Source: Phycisphaerales bacterium (lineage in GTDB: Bacteria; Planctomycetota; Phycisphaerae; Phycisphaerales; UBA1924). From it: a DNA stretch of 50,651 nt. The stretch covers positions 1-50,651 of the forward strand of contig JAGQOH010000019.1 of NCBI GenBank assembly GCA_020427635.1. The letters run 5' to 3'. The notes beneath the pieces were generated by a model. It was not told the DNA's origin and ran no database searches. It was given only the letters and a program-made list of their open reading frames with translations. Shown piece by piece: positions 33,394 through 41,632 of this stretch. The translations under genes and the position numbers were made by a program. The first letter of the stretch is position 1. The number at the start of each line of letters is the position of its first letter.

Positions 33394-34626
33394 CTAGTTT
33401 GCCATCGTGCTGGCGACAGAGAAGATTGGCAGCAGCAGAGCAATCGCAACGAAGCCAATTGTCGCGCCCATCACGATGATCATTGCAGGCTCGATGAGTT
33501 GCGTTGCGGTTTTGACTGCCTGATCTAGGTCGTCTTCGCTCGTGTCGGCGACGCGCTCAAGCACCTGTGCCAGGCGGCCTGAGTCTTCACCGGCAGCCAG
33601 CATCTGTGCAGCAGCGGGCGGCACTAGTTGCGAATGCAAGAGCACTTCGGAGATGCGCCGGCCCGCCGTGACAGTCTCCTCGATTTCCGCCCACAAGTCA
33701 CCCCACAGCACGTTGTTGGTTACGCCCCGCACAATGCGCACGGCGTCGAGCACGGGTACACCGGCAGCCATGAGCGTGCCAAGCGTTCGCGTCGCGCGTG
33801 TGAGATAGAAGAGCGTAAACATGGGGCCAATGACCGGCGCACTGACTTTGAAGTGATCAATCGTGCGTCGTCCCGATCGCGAAGCGCGAAACGCGAAGAA
33901 CCCAACCACCGCCGCGGCCAAGCCTCCAAGCAGCACGGGCCAGTGATCTGTTGTGAAGTTGCTGAACGCCAGAATGATTTGCGTAACTTTGGGCAGGGCG
34001 GCCTCACGCGACTCATAGATTCGTGCGAATCGAGGCAGTACCCAGCTCACGAGGAATGCGGTGATACTGAACGCGAGCGTCAGCATCATGCATGGATAGG
34101 CAAGGGCGCCACGAATCTGCTTGACGATCTTGCGTTCTTTGCCCAGGTACTGTGAGATGCGCCCCAACATCGTGCCCATCGAGCCCGATGCCTCAGCGGC
34201 CTCCATCAGGCTCACCATGAGCGTCGGGAAGACACGTGGGAACTTGGCCATCGCGCGCGAGAATGGATCGCCCGATGCAATGCGGGCGGCGACGTCCTGC
34301 ATGACTGGCGCCAGGTTGGCGCGCCGACCGCGCCGGCGCGATTGCTCGATGAATGCATCGAGGGCATGCGAGAGCGGCACACCGGTTTCGATCATGACAC
34401 CAAGTTGCGCGGCAAGGCCAATGACCTCATCCCGCTGAACGCGGCGCGCAGCGATCTTTGTCTTGAGCGCGTCAATGTCCACATCCGCTTCGGCCAGCGA
34501 CACTTCGATGACGATGCTTCCATCGCGCTGAATCGCCCGGCGTGCATCAAACTCACTGGTGGCGTTGACCGTTCCCGTCGAGGGCCGGCCTTGCGCATCC
34601 CGAGCTTTGTATGCATACGTCGCCAT
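33394..34626 (-). CDS. GspF/PilC-type inner-membrane platform protein
   Basis: 410 residues, usual for GspF. N-terminal MATYAYKARDAQGRPSTGTVNA is typical. Two T2SSF domains (about 70-195 and 275-400) carry the GxxL pattern, with LAAQLGVMIETGVPLSHALD in the first and RTLGTLMAAGVPVLDAVRI in the second. There are three membrane helices near 175-195, 225-245 and 385-405. It anchors the assembly ATPase and drives pilus extension. It lies 20 bp after the GspE gene and is the last gene of the minus-strand cluster; it converges with recJ. Confidence 0.95.
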   Translation of the reverse strand: MATYAYKARDAQGRPSTGTVNATSEFDARRAIQRDGSIVIEVSLAEADVDIDALKTKIAARRVQRDEVIGLAAQLGVMIETGVPLSHALDAFIEQSRRRGRRANLAPVMQDVAARIASGDPFSRAMAKFPRVFPTLMVSLMEAAEASGSMGTMLGRISQYLGKERKIVKQIRGALAYPCMMLTLAFSITAFLVSWVLPRFARIYESREAALPKVTQIILAFSNFTTDHWPVLLGGLAAAVVGFFAFRASRSGRRTIDHFKVSAPVIGPMFTLFYLTRATRTLGTLMAAGVPVLDAVRIVRGVTNNVLWGDLWAEIEETVTAGRRISEVLLHSQLVPPAAAQMLAAGEDSGRLAQVLERVADTSEDDLDQAVKTATQLIEPAMIIVMGATIGFVAIALLLPIFSVASTMAN

Positions 34627-34646
34627 GCCGCAATCCCAATCAGCAA

Positions 34647-36398
34647 CTACAGCGCGGAAACGCGCAACACTTCATCAATTGTGGTGAGGCCCGCCGAGGC
34701 CTTGAAGAACCCATCATGGCTCAAGCCTTGGTGGCCCGTGCGATCCGCCTCTTCGCGCAACTCCTGGAGCGATGCGCCGTGGGCGATCACTTCCATGAGT
34801 CCTTCCTCCGGAATGAGCAATTCGTGAATGCCGAGCCGACCGGCATAACCTGAGCCATGGCAGCGCCCGCAGCCCTTGCCCTCGAAGAACTTGGGCTCCT
34901 TGCCCAGCACCTCGGCGACCATTGTGCGCACAGATTCAATCGGTTCCGTCGGGCCCTTGCAATGCGGACAGATCTTGCGGACCAGTCGCTGTGCCAACAC
35001 ACCACGCAACATGGCTGCGACGAGATACGGTTCGATCCCCATGTTCACCATGCGCGTGATCGCAGAAACCGCATCATTCGTGTGCAACGTGGAGAGCACC
35101 AGGTGTCCGGTCAGAGCAGCCTGCGTGGCAATCGTTGCGGTCTCCAGGTCTCGAATCTCGCCCACCATCAGGACGTCCGGATCCTGGCGCAGCAGCGCGC
35201 GCAACGCAGTTGCGAACGTGAACCCAGCCTTCTCGTTGACCTGGAACTGGTTGATCCCGGGCAACTGGGCTTCGACGGGGTTCTCCACTGTCGAGACATT
35301 TATTTCTTCGCTTGCGATTTCGGCAATGGCGGAGTAGAGCGTTGTTGACTTGCCGGAGCCCGTCGGTCCGGTGACCAGCACCATGCCGTTGGGCTCGCTG
35401 ATGATTTGGCGCCAGCGCACCGTCAATTCCGGGCGCATGCCAAGCTTCTCAACTGCAATGATGGCATTGCGGTTATCGATGATGCGGATGACGACTTTCT
35501 CACCAAACTTGCCTGGCATGGTCGAGATGCGCAAATCGACGGGGCGCCCTTCCACGGCGACGTGCATGTCGCCGTCCTGCGGAATGCGCCGCTCGGCGAT
35601 ATCCATGCCCGCCATGATCTTCACGCGAGACACAACCGCCGGGTGCATCTGGTAGGGCGGCATCAGCTTGGTGACAAGCCGACCGTCAACGCGGAATCGC
35701 ACTCGGCAAACATGATCGTGCGCCTCGATGTGCACGTCTGATGCCCGCTCCGTGATCGCTTGGTAGAGCACATAGTTCACCAGTTTGACGACTGGTGACT
35801 GGCCCGACATTTGCTCAATGGCGCCGAGATCAAATGCCTGCTTGTCAGACGAACGGAACTCGCGGATGTCGACATCATCGTAGATGTCATCGATCACAAA
35901 GACATTCGCGGAGGGCAAGTATGCCTGAATCGTCGCGCGAATGTCGCTTGCAGTCGACGCGACGATCTGGACCTTGAGGTCCGTGATCCGCTCGATTTCC
36001 TCAACGAGGAATAGGTTTGCCGGCTCAGCAACTGCGATCGTGAGGTGATTGCCAACCTTGAACAGCGGTAGCACGCAGTGCGTCTCGACGAAGTCCCGAG
36101 GAAGCACATCGCCGATGCGCGGATCGGCAAGTCGCGGCGTGATGCGCGCATAAGGAACGCCATAGGCGCGCGCAAGGTGCTTCATCACCGTCTGGTCCGA
36201 CGCGAAGCCCAGTTCGACAAGCACTTCGCCAAGCAGCGACCCATGGCCACGCTCGTTTTGCGCCTTCAAAGCTTCATCGAGTTGCTCCGCATTGATCGCG
36301 CCGGATTCTACGAGCAGGGCGCCGAGCGGCTTCCGCTCATCTTCGCCTGTCGAGTGCTGGCCGGCGTGCGCGGTGGCGTATTGATCGCGTGTGATCAT
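34647..36398 (-). CDS. GspE/PilB-type assembly ATPase
   Basis: 583 residues. An N-terminal MshEN-like domain (about 25-165), which in relatives binds cyclic-di-GMP, precedes the hexameric ATPase core. Walker A is GPTGSGKST (344-352), Walker B DPDVLMVGEIRDLETATIA, His box GHLVLSTLHTNDA. The zinc-binding tetra-Cys motif is CPHC followed by CGRC. It powers pseudopilus assembly with GspF. The start codon overlaps the stop of the STAS gene (ATGA at 36395-36398), so the ATPase is translationally coupled to the signalling genes. Confidence 0.95.
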   Translation of the reverse strand: MITRDQYATAHAGQHSTGEDERKPLGALLVESGAINAEQLDEALKAQNERGHGSLLGEVLVELGFASDQTVMKHLARAYGVPYARITPRLADPRIGDVLPRDFVETHCVLPLFKVGNHLTIAVAEPANLFLVEEIERITDLKVQIVASTASDIRATIQAYLPSANVFVIDDIYDDVDIREFRSSDKQAFDLGAIEQMSGQSPVVKLVNYVLYQAITERASDVHIEAHDHVCRVRFRVDGRLVTKLMPPYQMHPAVVSRVKIMAGMDIAERRIPQDGDMHVAVEGRPVDLRISTMPGKFGEKVVIRIIDNRNAIIAVEKLGMRPELTVRWRQIISEPNGMVLVTGPTGSGKSTTLYSAIAEIASEEINVSTVENPVEAQLPGINQFQVNEKAGFTFATALRALLRQDPDVLMVGEIRDLETATIATQAALTGHLVLSTLHTNDAVSAITRMVNMGIEPYLVAAMLRGVLAQRLVRKICPHCKGPTEPIESVRTMVAEVLGKEPKFFEGKGCGRCHGSGYAGRLGIHELLIPEEGLMEVIAHGASLQELREEADRTGHQGLSHDGFFKASAGLTTIDEVLRVSAL

Positions 36399-36730
36399 CG
36401 CAGGCTCCGAACTGCGCGCTCAAGCGATTCATGCGATTCCAAGGCGAGATCCAAGCGCGTGAGCTTAAGGATTGTGGAGACTGTCTCATCAGGCGAAATG
36501 AGGCGGAGTTGTCCGCCTTGATCGCCGAGTGACTCCTGCAAGTTGATCCACGCCTCCAACCCCTTGGAGTCGACGAATTCCAGGTGCTGACAGTCGAGCA
36601 CGATGTGGCGCGCACCGGCACGGAGGCGCTCGTCCGTCGATCGCTGAAAGGCATCGGTGTCGTCAGCGGTAAACTCGCCCGACAACGTCAGCACGGCAAT
36701 GTGCTCGAATTCCTGAGCGCTGATCTTCAT
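36395..36730 (-). CDS. STAS-domain anti-sigma-factor antagonist-like protein
   Basis: 111 residues forming one STAS domain: HIAVLTLSGEFTADDTDAF, HIVLDCQHLEFVDSKGLEAW with the phosphorylatable Ser55, then GGQLRLISPDE. STAS antagonists (RsbV/SpoIIAA type) switch partners by serine phosphorylation. A matching anti-sigma kinase is not in the window. The ATG at 36730 is 1 base after the HD-GYP stop, and the gene overlaps gspE by 4 bases. It may relay a signal to the ATPase or to an unlinked partner. Confidence 0.9.
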   Translation of the reverse strand: MKISAQEFEHIAVLTLSGEFTADDTDAFQRSTDERLRAGARHIVLDCQHLEFVDSKGLEAWINLQESLGDQGGQLRLISPDETVSTILKLTRLDLALESHESLERAVRSLR

Positions 36731-36731
36731 C

Positions 36732-38363
36732 TCAGGCCGCCTCTCGTCCCTTCGTGTGGCTATCGATTTCCGCTTGATGGCGATGCAGCATCTGGTCGTA
36801 GCGGGCCAAATCAATCGTCTGGAACGCACTGACGACATCCGGATCAAACTGGGCGCCGGCGCAACGTGCCACTTCCTCCAGCACGACGGCGCGTGTCATC
36901 TGCTTGCGGTAGGTGCGCGTCGAACTCATGGCGTCGAACGCATCCGCCAGGCAGACGATGCGTGCGACCATCGGAATGTCTTCGCCACCCAACCCACTGG
37001 GATAGCCCTTTCCATCGAAGCGTTCGTGGTGATAGAGCACCGCCGGAAGCACATCATCGAGCGTCGGAATGTCATGCAGAATGTGATGCCCGATCGCGGG
37101 GTGCTCCTTCATCACCTCGAACTCCTCGTCGGTCAGGCGACCGGTCGCGCGCAGGATCGATTCCGGAATGCCAATCTTGCCAATGTCATGCACCAAGCCA
37201 CAGATGCGCACACGTTCGGCGTCCTGTTCGCCATGACCTAATGCAAGCGCAATCTGCCGAGAGAGGTGCGCGACGCGTTGCGAGTGACCTCGCGTATAGG
37301 GATCCTTGGCGTCAATGGCTGCCGTCAGCGCCTCCAAAGTGCCCAAGAACATGTCGCGTTGGACTTCATACAGGTGGGCGTTTTCGATCACGACTGAGGT
37401 GTATCCCGCTGCAGCTTCGAGCAGCTTCATATCGGCGGCGTTGGCCTCGACATCCTCGCCGCGCTTGCCGCCCGCGATGATCACGCCAACCGTCGACCCC
37501 CCACTGGTCACAAGGTGCGCGAGCGCATGCTCGCCACCCATGGTGAGCGGTCCGCCCTCGTCTCCTTGCACGATGGCGACCGCGTCTTGCTCTAGGTTAG
37601 GAATCATCTCGGCGACAGTGACCTCAAAGACGGCCCGGGGGCAGGGAATGCGCCCCGCAATGACCGACAGCCCTGCCAGCACGCGAGACGCGCCCTGACC
37701 ACGTGTGAAGTATGCGCCGATCCAGTTGTAGCTCAGCGTCTTGAGCAACTCCTGGCAGGCGAGATCAACGAAGCGCTGCGGATGCTCGATGTCGTTCATC
37801 GAACGACCCAGCGAGTACAGCAGGTTGATCTCTTCGTATGACTCCGCGAGCTGGCTGCTAAACGTCTCAACCGCCCGGCCGGACTCCGCGAGCTGCGTCA
37901 AGTCTTCGTGCAGCCATCCGATGGACTGGGCCGCGATCTCGACTGTGCGCTCACTATGCACGGCCACTGCCGCGACGCGCGCCTTGCACCCGGCACTTGC
38001 ACCGACATCGGACAGCGCTGTTTGGACGGTGTCCGATCGCACGCTCTCTGGCCCCAGCATGAGGGCCACAGTGAAGGCGCGGCGGCGGCGACGATGTTGC
38101 TCCACGAACGGCACGAGCCACATGCCCGGCGCGATTTCACGAATCGTGGGCGCATCTTCACGGATCCATCGGGCCACGGCGCCGTCGACAAGGCGCTCGA
38201 TCGTTGGCGTGCGCGCCAGGAAACCCGCGGCTCCATCATCGGCAGGCGCATCAAGAGCATGACCACCAGCGCTGTAGCGCCAGGTCGGAATGCCCATGAC
38301 ACGACAACGCTCACGGAGCGTGACGTGCGGAGGCGTCGACTTGGAGCCCTGCAGGTCGGTCAT
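36732..38363 (-). CDS. GAF and HD-GYP domain response protein
   Basis: 543 residues. The first ~150 residues hold no recognised domain. A GAF-like sensor spans about 185-335 and is joined through a helix to the HD-GYP domain (about 336-520), with VHDIGKIGIP (HD at 392-393), YHHERFDGKGYPSGLGG (GYP at 453-455) and VCLADAFDAMSS. HD-GYP enzymes hydrolyse cyclic-di-GMP. All the core residues look intact, so activity is likely. It is coupled to the receiver gene by a 4-base overlap and to the STAS gene by a 1-base gap. Confidence 0.93.
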   Translation of the reverse strand: MTDLQGSKSTPPHVTLRERCRVMGIPTWRYSAGGHALDAPADDGAAGFLARTPTIERLVDGAVARWIREDAPTIREIAPGMWLVPFVEQHRRRRRAFTVALMLGPESVRSDTVQTALSDVGASAGCKARVAAVAVHSERTVEIAAQSIGWLHEDLTQLAESGRAVETFSSQLAESYEEINLLYSLGRSMNDIEHPQRFVDLACQELLKTLSYNWIGAYFTRGQGASRVLAGLSVIAGRIPCPRAVFEVTVAEMIPNLEQDAVAIVQGDEGGPLTMGGEHALAHLVTSGGSTVGVIIAGGKRGEDVEANAADMKLLEAAAGYTSVVIENAHLYEVQRDMFLGTLEALTAAIDAKDPYTRGHSQRVAHLSRQIALALGHGEQDAERVRICGLVHDIGKIGIPESILRATGRLTDEEFEVMKEHPAIGHHILHDIPTLDDVLPAVLYHHERFDGKGYPSGLGGEDIPMVARIVCLADAFDAMSSTRTYRKQMTRAVVLEEVARCAGAQFDPDVVSAFQTIDLARYDQMLHRHQAEIDSHTKGREAA

Positions 38364-38770
38364 GCGGCATCAGCCTCGGGGAACTCGTCGATGAGTTCGG
38401 CGAGCATGGTCTTCGTGCGTTCGAGGACTTCGCGCGGGCTGAACGGCTTGCTCAGCACCGCCCGGATGTTGGTACGGGCGAGGTCTTCCTCTGCGATCGA
38501 GTAGCCGCGTGCTGTGAGCATCATCGCCGGCACATGCGCCAGCTCTTTCGTCTCGCGAAGCTTCTCGCACAGTTGAAGGCCGGAGAGGTATGGCATCTGC
38601 AGATCTGTGATGACAAGGTCGGGCAACTCATTGATGGCAAGCTCAAGCGCTTCTTCACCATCACTTGCGGTCACGACCGTATAGCCTGCGTTGCGCAGTT
38701 TGAGAGCCACAACGTGTACGATGTGCGCCTCGTCATCGACCACCAAGATTTTTGCAGGAGTCTGTGTCAT
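38360..38770 (-). CDS. Single-domain response regulator (receiver)
   Basis: 136 residues, one CheY-like domain without an output domain. The acidic pocket is VVDDE, the phospho-acceptor Asp56 lies in DLVITDLQMP, Thr in MLTARGYS and Lys108 in LSKPFSP. It overlaps the histidine-kinase stop and the HD-GYP start by 4 bases each, so it is the likely direct target of the kinase and could pass the signal to the HD-GYP protein. Confidence 0.95.
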   Translation of the reverse strand: MTQTPAKILVVDDEAHIVHVVALKLRNAGYTVVTASDGEEALELAINELPDLVITDLQMPYLSGLQLCEKLRETKELAHVPAMMLTARGYSIAEEDLARTNIRAVLSKPFSPREVLERTKTMLAELIDEFPEADAA

Positions 38771-40248
38771 GCCGCTGCCCCCAACCGTGAAGCCATGTCA
38801 TCCTGTGTATACGGAATGGTGAAGAAGAACTTCGAGCCCATGCCGACTTCGGATTCGAGCCCAACTTGCCCCTTGTGCACGGTCTCCACGATGTGTTTCA
38901 CAAGATTCAGCCCAAGCCCGGTGCCCTTGGCGACGCGCTTATAGTTCTCCACACGGAAGAACTTCTCGAACACGCGACTCTTCACCTCAGGCGGAATGCC
39001 CAAGCCCGTGTCCGCGACTGTGACGAGAATGGAGCGCGAAGCATCGTCGTTCTCGATCGAGACCGTGACGCGTCCACCTTCCGGCGTGTACTTGATGGCG
39101 TTGGACACCAGATTCATGATCACCTGGTGCACAAGGTCTCGATCCGCCTCCGCGGTGTACACGAGTGGTCCGTAGCGACAACTGAGTGTGATGTCCTTGA
39201 GCTTAGCTTGCGGCGCCATGGTTTCCACGACGTGCTCGGCCACTTCGACAAAGTCGACGTCCGAGTACTCAGCGGTCTGAATTCCCGCCTCAATCCGCGA
39301 GATGTTCAGCATGTTGTCGACCATGCGGCTGACTCGGTCGGCTTCAGATTTGATGATCTGATAGAACTCTTGGCGCGTCGCCTCATCCTGGGTTTCCCCA
39401 TCGATGAGCATCTCGACGTATGCATTAATGGAGCTCAGCGGCGTGCGCAACTCGTGCGATGCTTGGCTCACGAAGTCAGACTTCATCTGACTGATTTCCT
39501 TGTCACGCGTGATATCCCGCAGAATGGTTACGACGCCCGCACAGCCGCCTGAAGGATCAGGGAGGCAGACCAAGGCGATGTCGAACGATCGAGCATCCTT
39601 GCGATCTGCGGCGGAACCGGTCAGTTCGTGCTCCACATGGCGCTGCTTGTTTGCAACGCCGGACGAACGCGCATCACGAATCATCTGGCGCAGTTCTGGG
39701 TCACTGATGAGATCGTCGATGGACCGATCGGTCGCGTTCGCGGTGTCAAAGCCAAGCAATCGCGCTGCGGCGGCGTTCGCCATGGTCAACTCGTCGAAGG
39801 CATTGGTCACGATGACCGCATCGCGCAGACTGTGCAGAATGGTTTCAATGTGCTGACGCTCTGCCTCGGCCACGCGAAGCTGAATCTGCGTCTCGCGCAT
39901 GGATGATTGGAGCTTTGTTGCGCGCTCGGCCCAAAGCTCAATGGGCCGATTCATCGCCCGCGCGACGGGGCGCAACCAGATCGGCGCGGGGGCGGCGTCG
40001 GGCCGCCCCTCACTTGCGCAGGTATTGACACGTTGACAAAGGCGACGGAACTGCGATTGAGCAACAAGCACGACCGGGGTCCACAGCGCGAGCAGCGCAA
40101 GCGAGCCGGCGAGTGTTGCGGCCCCCCCGCGCAGCACCGGATCGGCGATCGGCAGCATCTGCCAGGCATTCCAGCCGACGGCAGCGCCCGCCGCGCCAGC
40201 CAATGCAGCGGCGAATCCGGACAGGAATGTCAAACGAGGTGTCGCCAC
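38767..40248 (-). CDS. Membrane sensor histidine kinase with PAS domain
   Basis: 493 residues. Two N-terminal hydrophobic helices (about 7-32 and 41-64), a PAS domain (about 130-245, including RDAVIVTNAFDELTMANAAA), HisKA with phospho-acceptor His265 in SQASHELRTPLSS, then HATPase_c with N box NLVSNAIKYTPEG, G1 VADTGLGIPPE and G2 GTGLGLNLVKHI. It phosphorylates the receiver encoded next to it. The start lies 28 bp after the TPR gene's stop. Confidence 0.94.
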   Translation of the reverse strand: MATPRLTFLSGFAAALAGAAGAAVGWNAWQMLPIADPVLRGGAATLAGSLALLALWTPVVLVAQSQFRRLCQRVNTCASEGRPDAAPAPIWLRPVARAMNRPIELWAERATKLQSSMRETQIQLRVAEAERQHIETILHSLRDAVIVTNAFDELTMANAAAARLLGFDTANATDRSIDDLISDPELRQMIRDARSSGVANKQRHVEHELTGSAADRKDARSFDIALVCLPDPSGGCAGVVTILRDITRDKEISQMKSDFVSQASHELRTPLSSINAYVEMLIDGETQDEATRQEFYQIIKSEADRVSRMVDNMLNISRIEAGIQTAEYSDVDFVEVAEHVVETMAPQAKLKDITLSCRYGPLVYTAEADRDLVHQVIMNLVSNAIKYTPEGGRVTVSIENDDASRSILVTVADTGLGIPPEVKSRVFEKFFRVENYKRVAKGTGLGLNLVKHIVETVHKGQVGLESEVGMGSKFFFTIPYTQDDMASRLGAAA

Positions 40249-40276
40249 CGCCTCACTCCTCCAGCGAACGGATCAC

Positions 40277-41533
40277 TTATTGATCGACGGGAACCTCAGT
40301 CAGACGAAAGGCCGTGTTGCCATTGGCGAGCTCAGTCGCCAAGACAAGGGCCTCTTGCGACGTCGGGTCGATCGCCAGTGCATGCTGTGCCGCAAGCACG
40401 GCATCATCATGGCGACCAACGCGATCAAGCAGGACGGCTTGCACGAGCGCGGGCTCGGGATCGTTTGTCGCCAACTGCACAGCGCGATCGAGCGTGGTGA
40501 TCGCCTTCTGTGTATCACCAAGTTTTTCCTGGAACAGAGCCATGAGCAGATAGCCGTGATGCGTCGTTGGCGCGATCGCAATCAGGCGATTGGCGGCATC
40601 GCGCACAGTCTTGCGATCATTGAGCTGCAGACACACGCGGCCAAGCGCATACCACGCGGGGGCATCGCTTGGACCCACGTCATCAGTGGTCAGCTTCGTC
40701 AGCAGTTCACGGGCAGCGACCAGTTGGTTGGTTGCTGCAAGGCACTGTGCCCGCAGATGCACCAGGTCACGACGGGTCGTGTCGCCCGAGCGCTCCAGCA
40801 CACGGCGCAGCAACTGATCGGCCTGGGCATACTCACCTGCCGCCATTTCGGCGCGGGCAAGGTCCTCGGTCAAGCCGTCATCGTCCGGCGCAAGGAGCGT
40901 CGCTTCGCGGAAGTGATCGATGGCGCCGGGCGTGTCGCCCCGCATCATGGCGATGTGTCCGAGTGTCTGGCGCACGCCGGCGTTGTGCTCAAAGCGCGCA
41001 CGGTGGGATTCAAGCGTACTCCACGCTTCATCCAGGCGATCGAGCTCGATGAGCATCTCAGCCCAGGCGACTGCATACTGCGGGTTCGTTTCGTCGAGCG
41101 ACGCGGAGGTACGATACTCCTCGAGCGCCTGATCGAATCGCGTGAAGCGTTCGAGCACGATGCCGCGGAAGTAGTGCCCGTCGACGAACTCAGGATCCAG
41201 CTCGATCGCACGATCGAACTCTTGCAGTGCTGATTCGAGGTTCCCCTGCTCAAGCAAGATGCGCCCGCGCAGCGTGTGCGACCGCGCGACTTCCGGAGAC
41301 AGCTGAATCGACTCGTCGATTGTCTTCAGCGCCTTCTTCAGGTCGCCAGAGAGATATTGCTGGTGAGCCATGTCCCAGCTTGTGGCGGCTTTGAGGCCCG
41401 CCATCTTCTGGGCCTGCGTCTCGCGGAACTTCTGCGTGTATTGCCCGTGGCCTTGGCAGCCTGCCAGGACTGCGATGCTCGCAGCAGCAAGTGTCCATCT
41501 CAGGGCTCGTCCGGTCATCGATCGCGTCTGCAT
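40277..41533 (-). CDS. TPR lipoprotein, possible secretin pilotin
   Basis: 418 residues. The N-terminus MQTRSMTGRALRWTLAAASI runs into VLAGC, a lipobox. The rest is tetratricopeptide repeats, e.g. GRILLEQGNLESALQEFDRA, GIVLERFTRFDQALEEYRTS and DHFREATLLAPDDDG. TPR lipoproteins such as PilF/PilW chaperone secretin assembly in the outer membrane; its position after the secretin gene supports that but does not prove it. I favour the ATG at 41533, which has GGGAG 7 bases before it; an ATG at 41536 is adjacent. Confidence 0.85.
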   Translation of the reverse strand: MQTRSMTGRALRWTLAAASIAVLAGCQGHGQYTQKFRETQAQKMAGLKAATSWDMAHQQYLSGDLKKALKTIDESIQLSPEVARSHTLRGRILLEQGNLESALQEFDRAIELDPEFVDGHYFRGIVLERFTRFDQALEEYRTSASLDETNPQYAVAWAEMLIELDRLDEAWSTLESHRARFEHNAGVRQTLGHIAMMRGDTPGAIDHFREATLLAPDDDGLTEDLARAEMAAGEYAQADQLLRRVLERSGDTTRRDLVHLRAQCLAATNQLVAARELLTKLTTDDVGPSDAPAWYALGRVCLQLNDRKTVRDAANRLIAIAPTTHHGYLLMALFQEKLGDTQKAITTLDRAVQLATNDPEPALVQAVLLDRVGRHDDAVLAAQHALAIDPTSQEALVLATELANGNTAFRLTEVPVDQ

Positions 41534-41549
41534 CATTGATCTCCCAAGT

Positions 41550-41573
41550 AAAACGCCCCCTGGGCGGGGGCGT
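41550..41573 (-). terminator. Intrinsic-terminator-like hairpin between secretin and TPR genes
   Basis: On the minus strand ACGCCCCC pairs with GGGGGCGT across a 5-base loop, followed by TTT. It lies 60 bases after the secretin stop and only a few bases before the TPR gene's ribosome site. It can act as a terminator or as an attenuator that reduces read-through into the signalling/motor genes. Confidence 0.65.
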
Positions 41574-41632
41574 CCGCGTTCGATAAGTCGGCGAGAACAA
41601 GCCCCGACCTGAGTGAGACCCGAAACTCGGAC

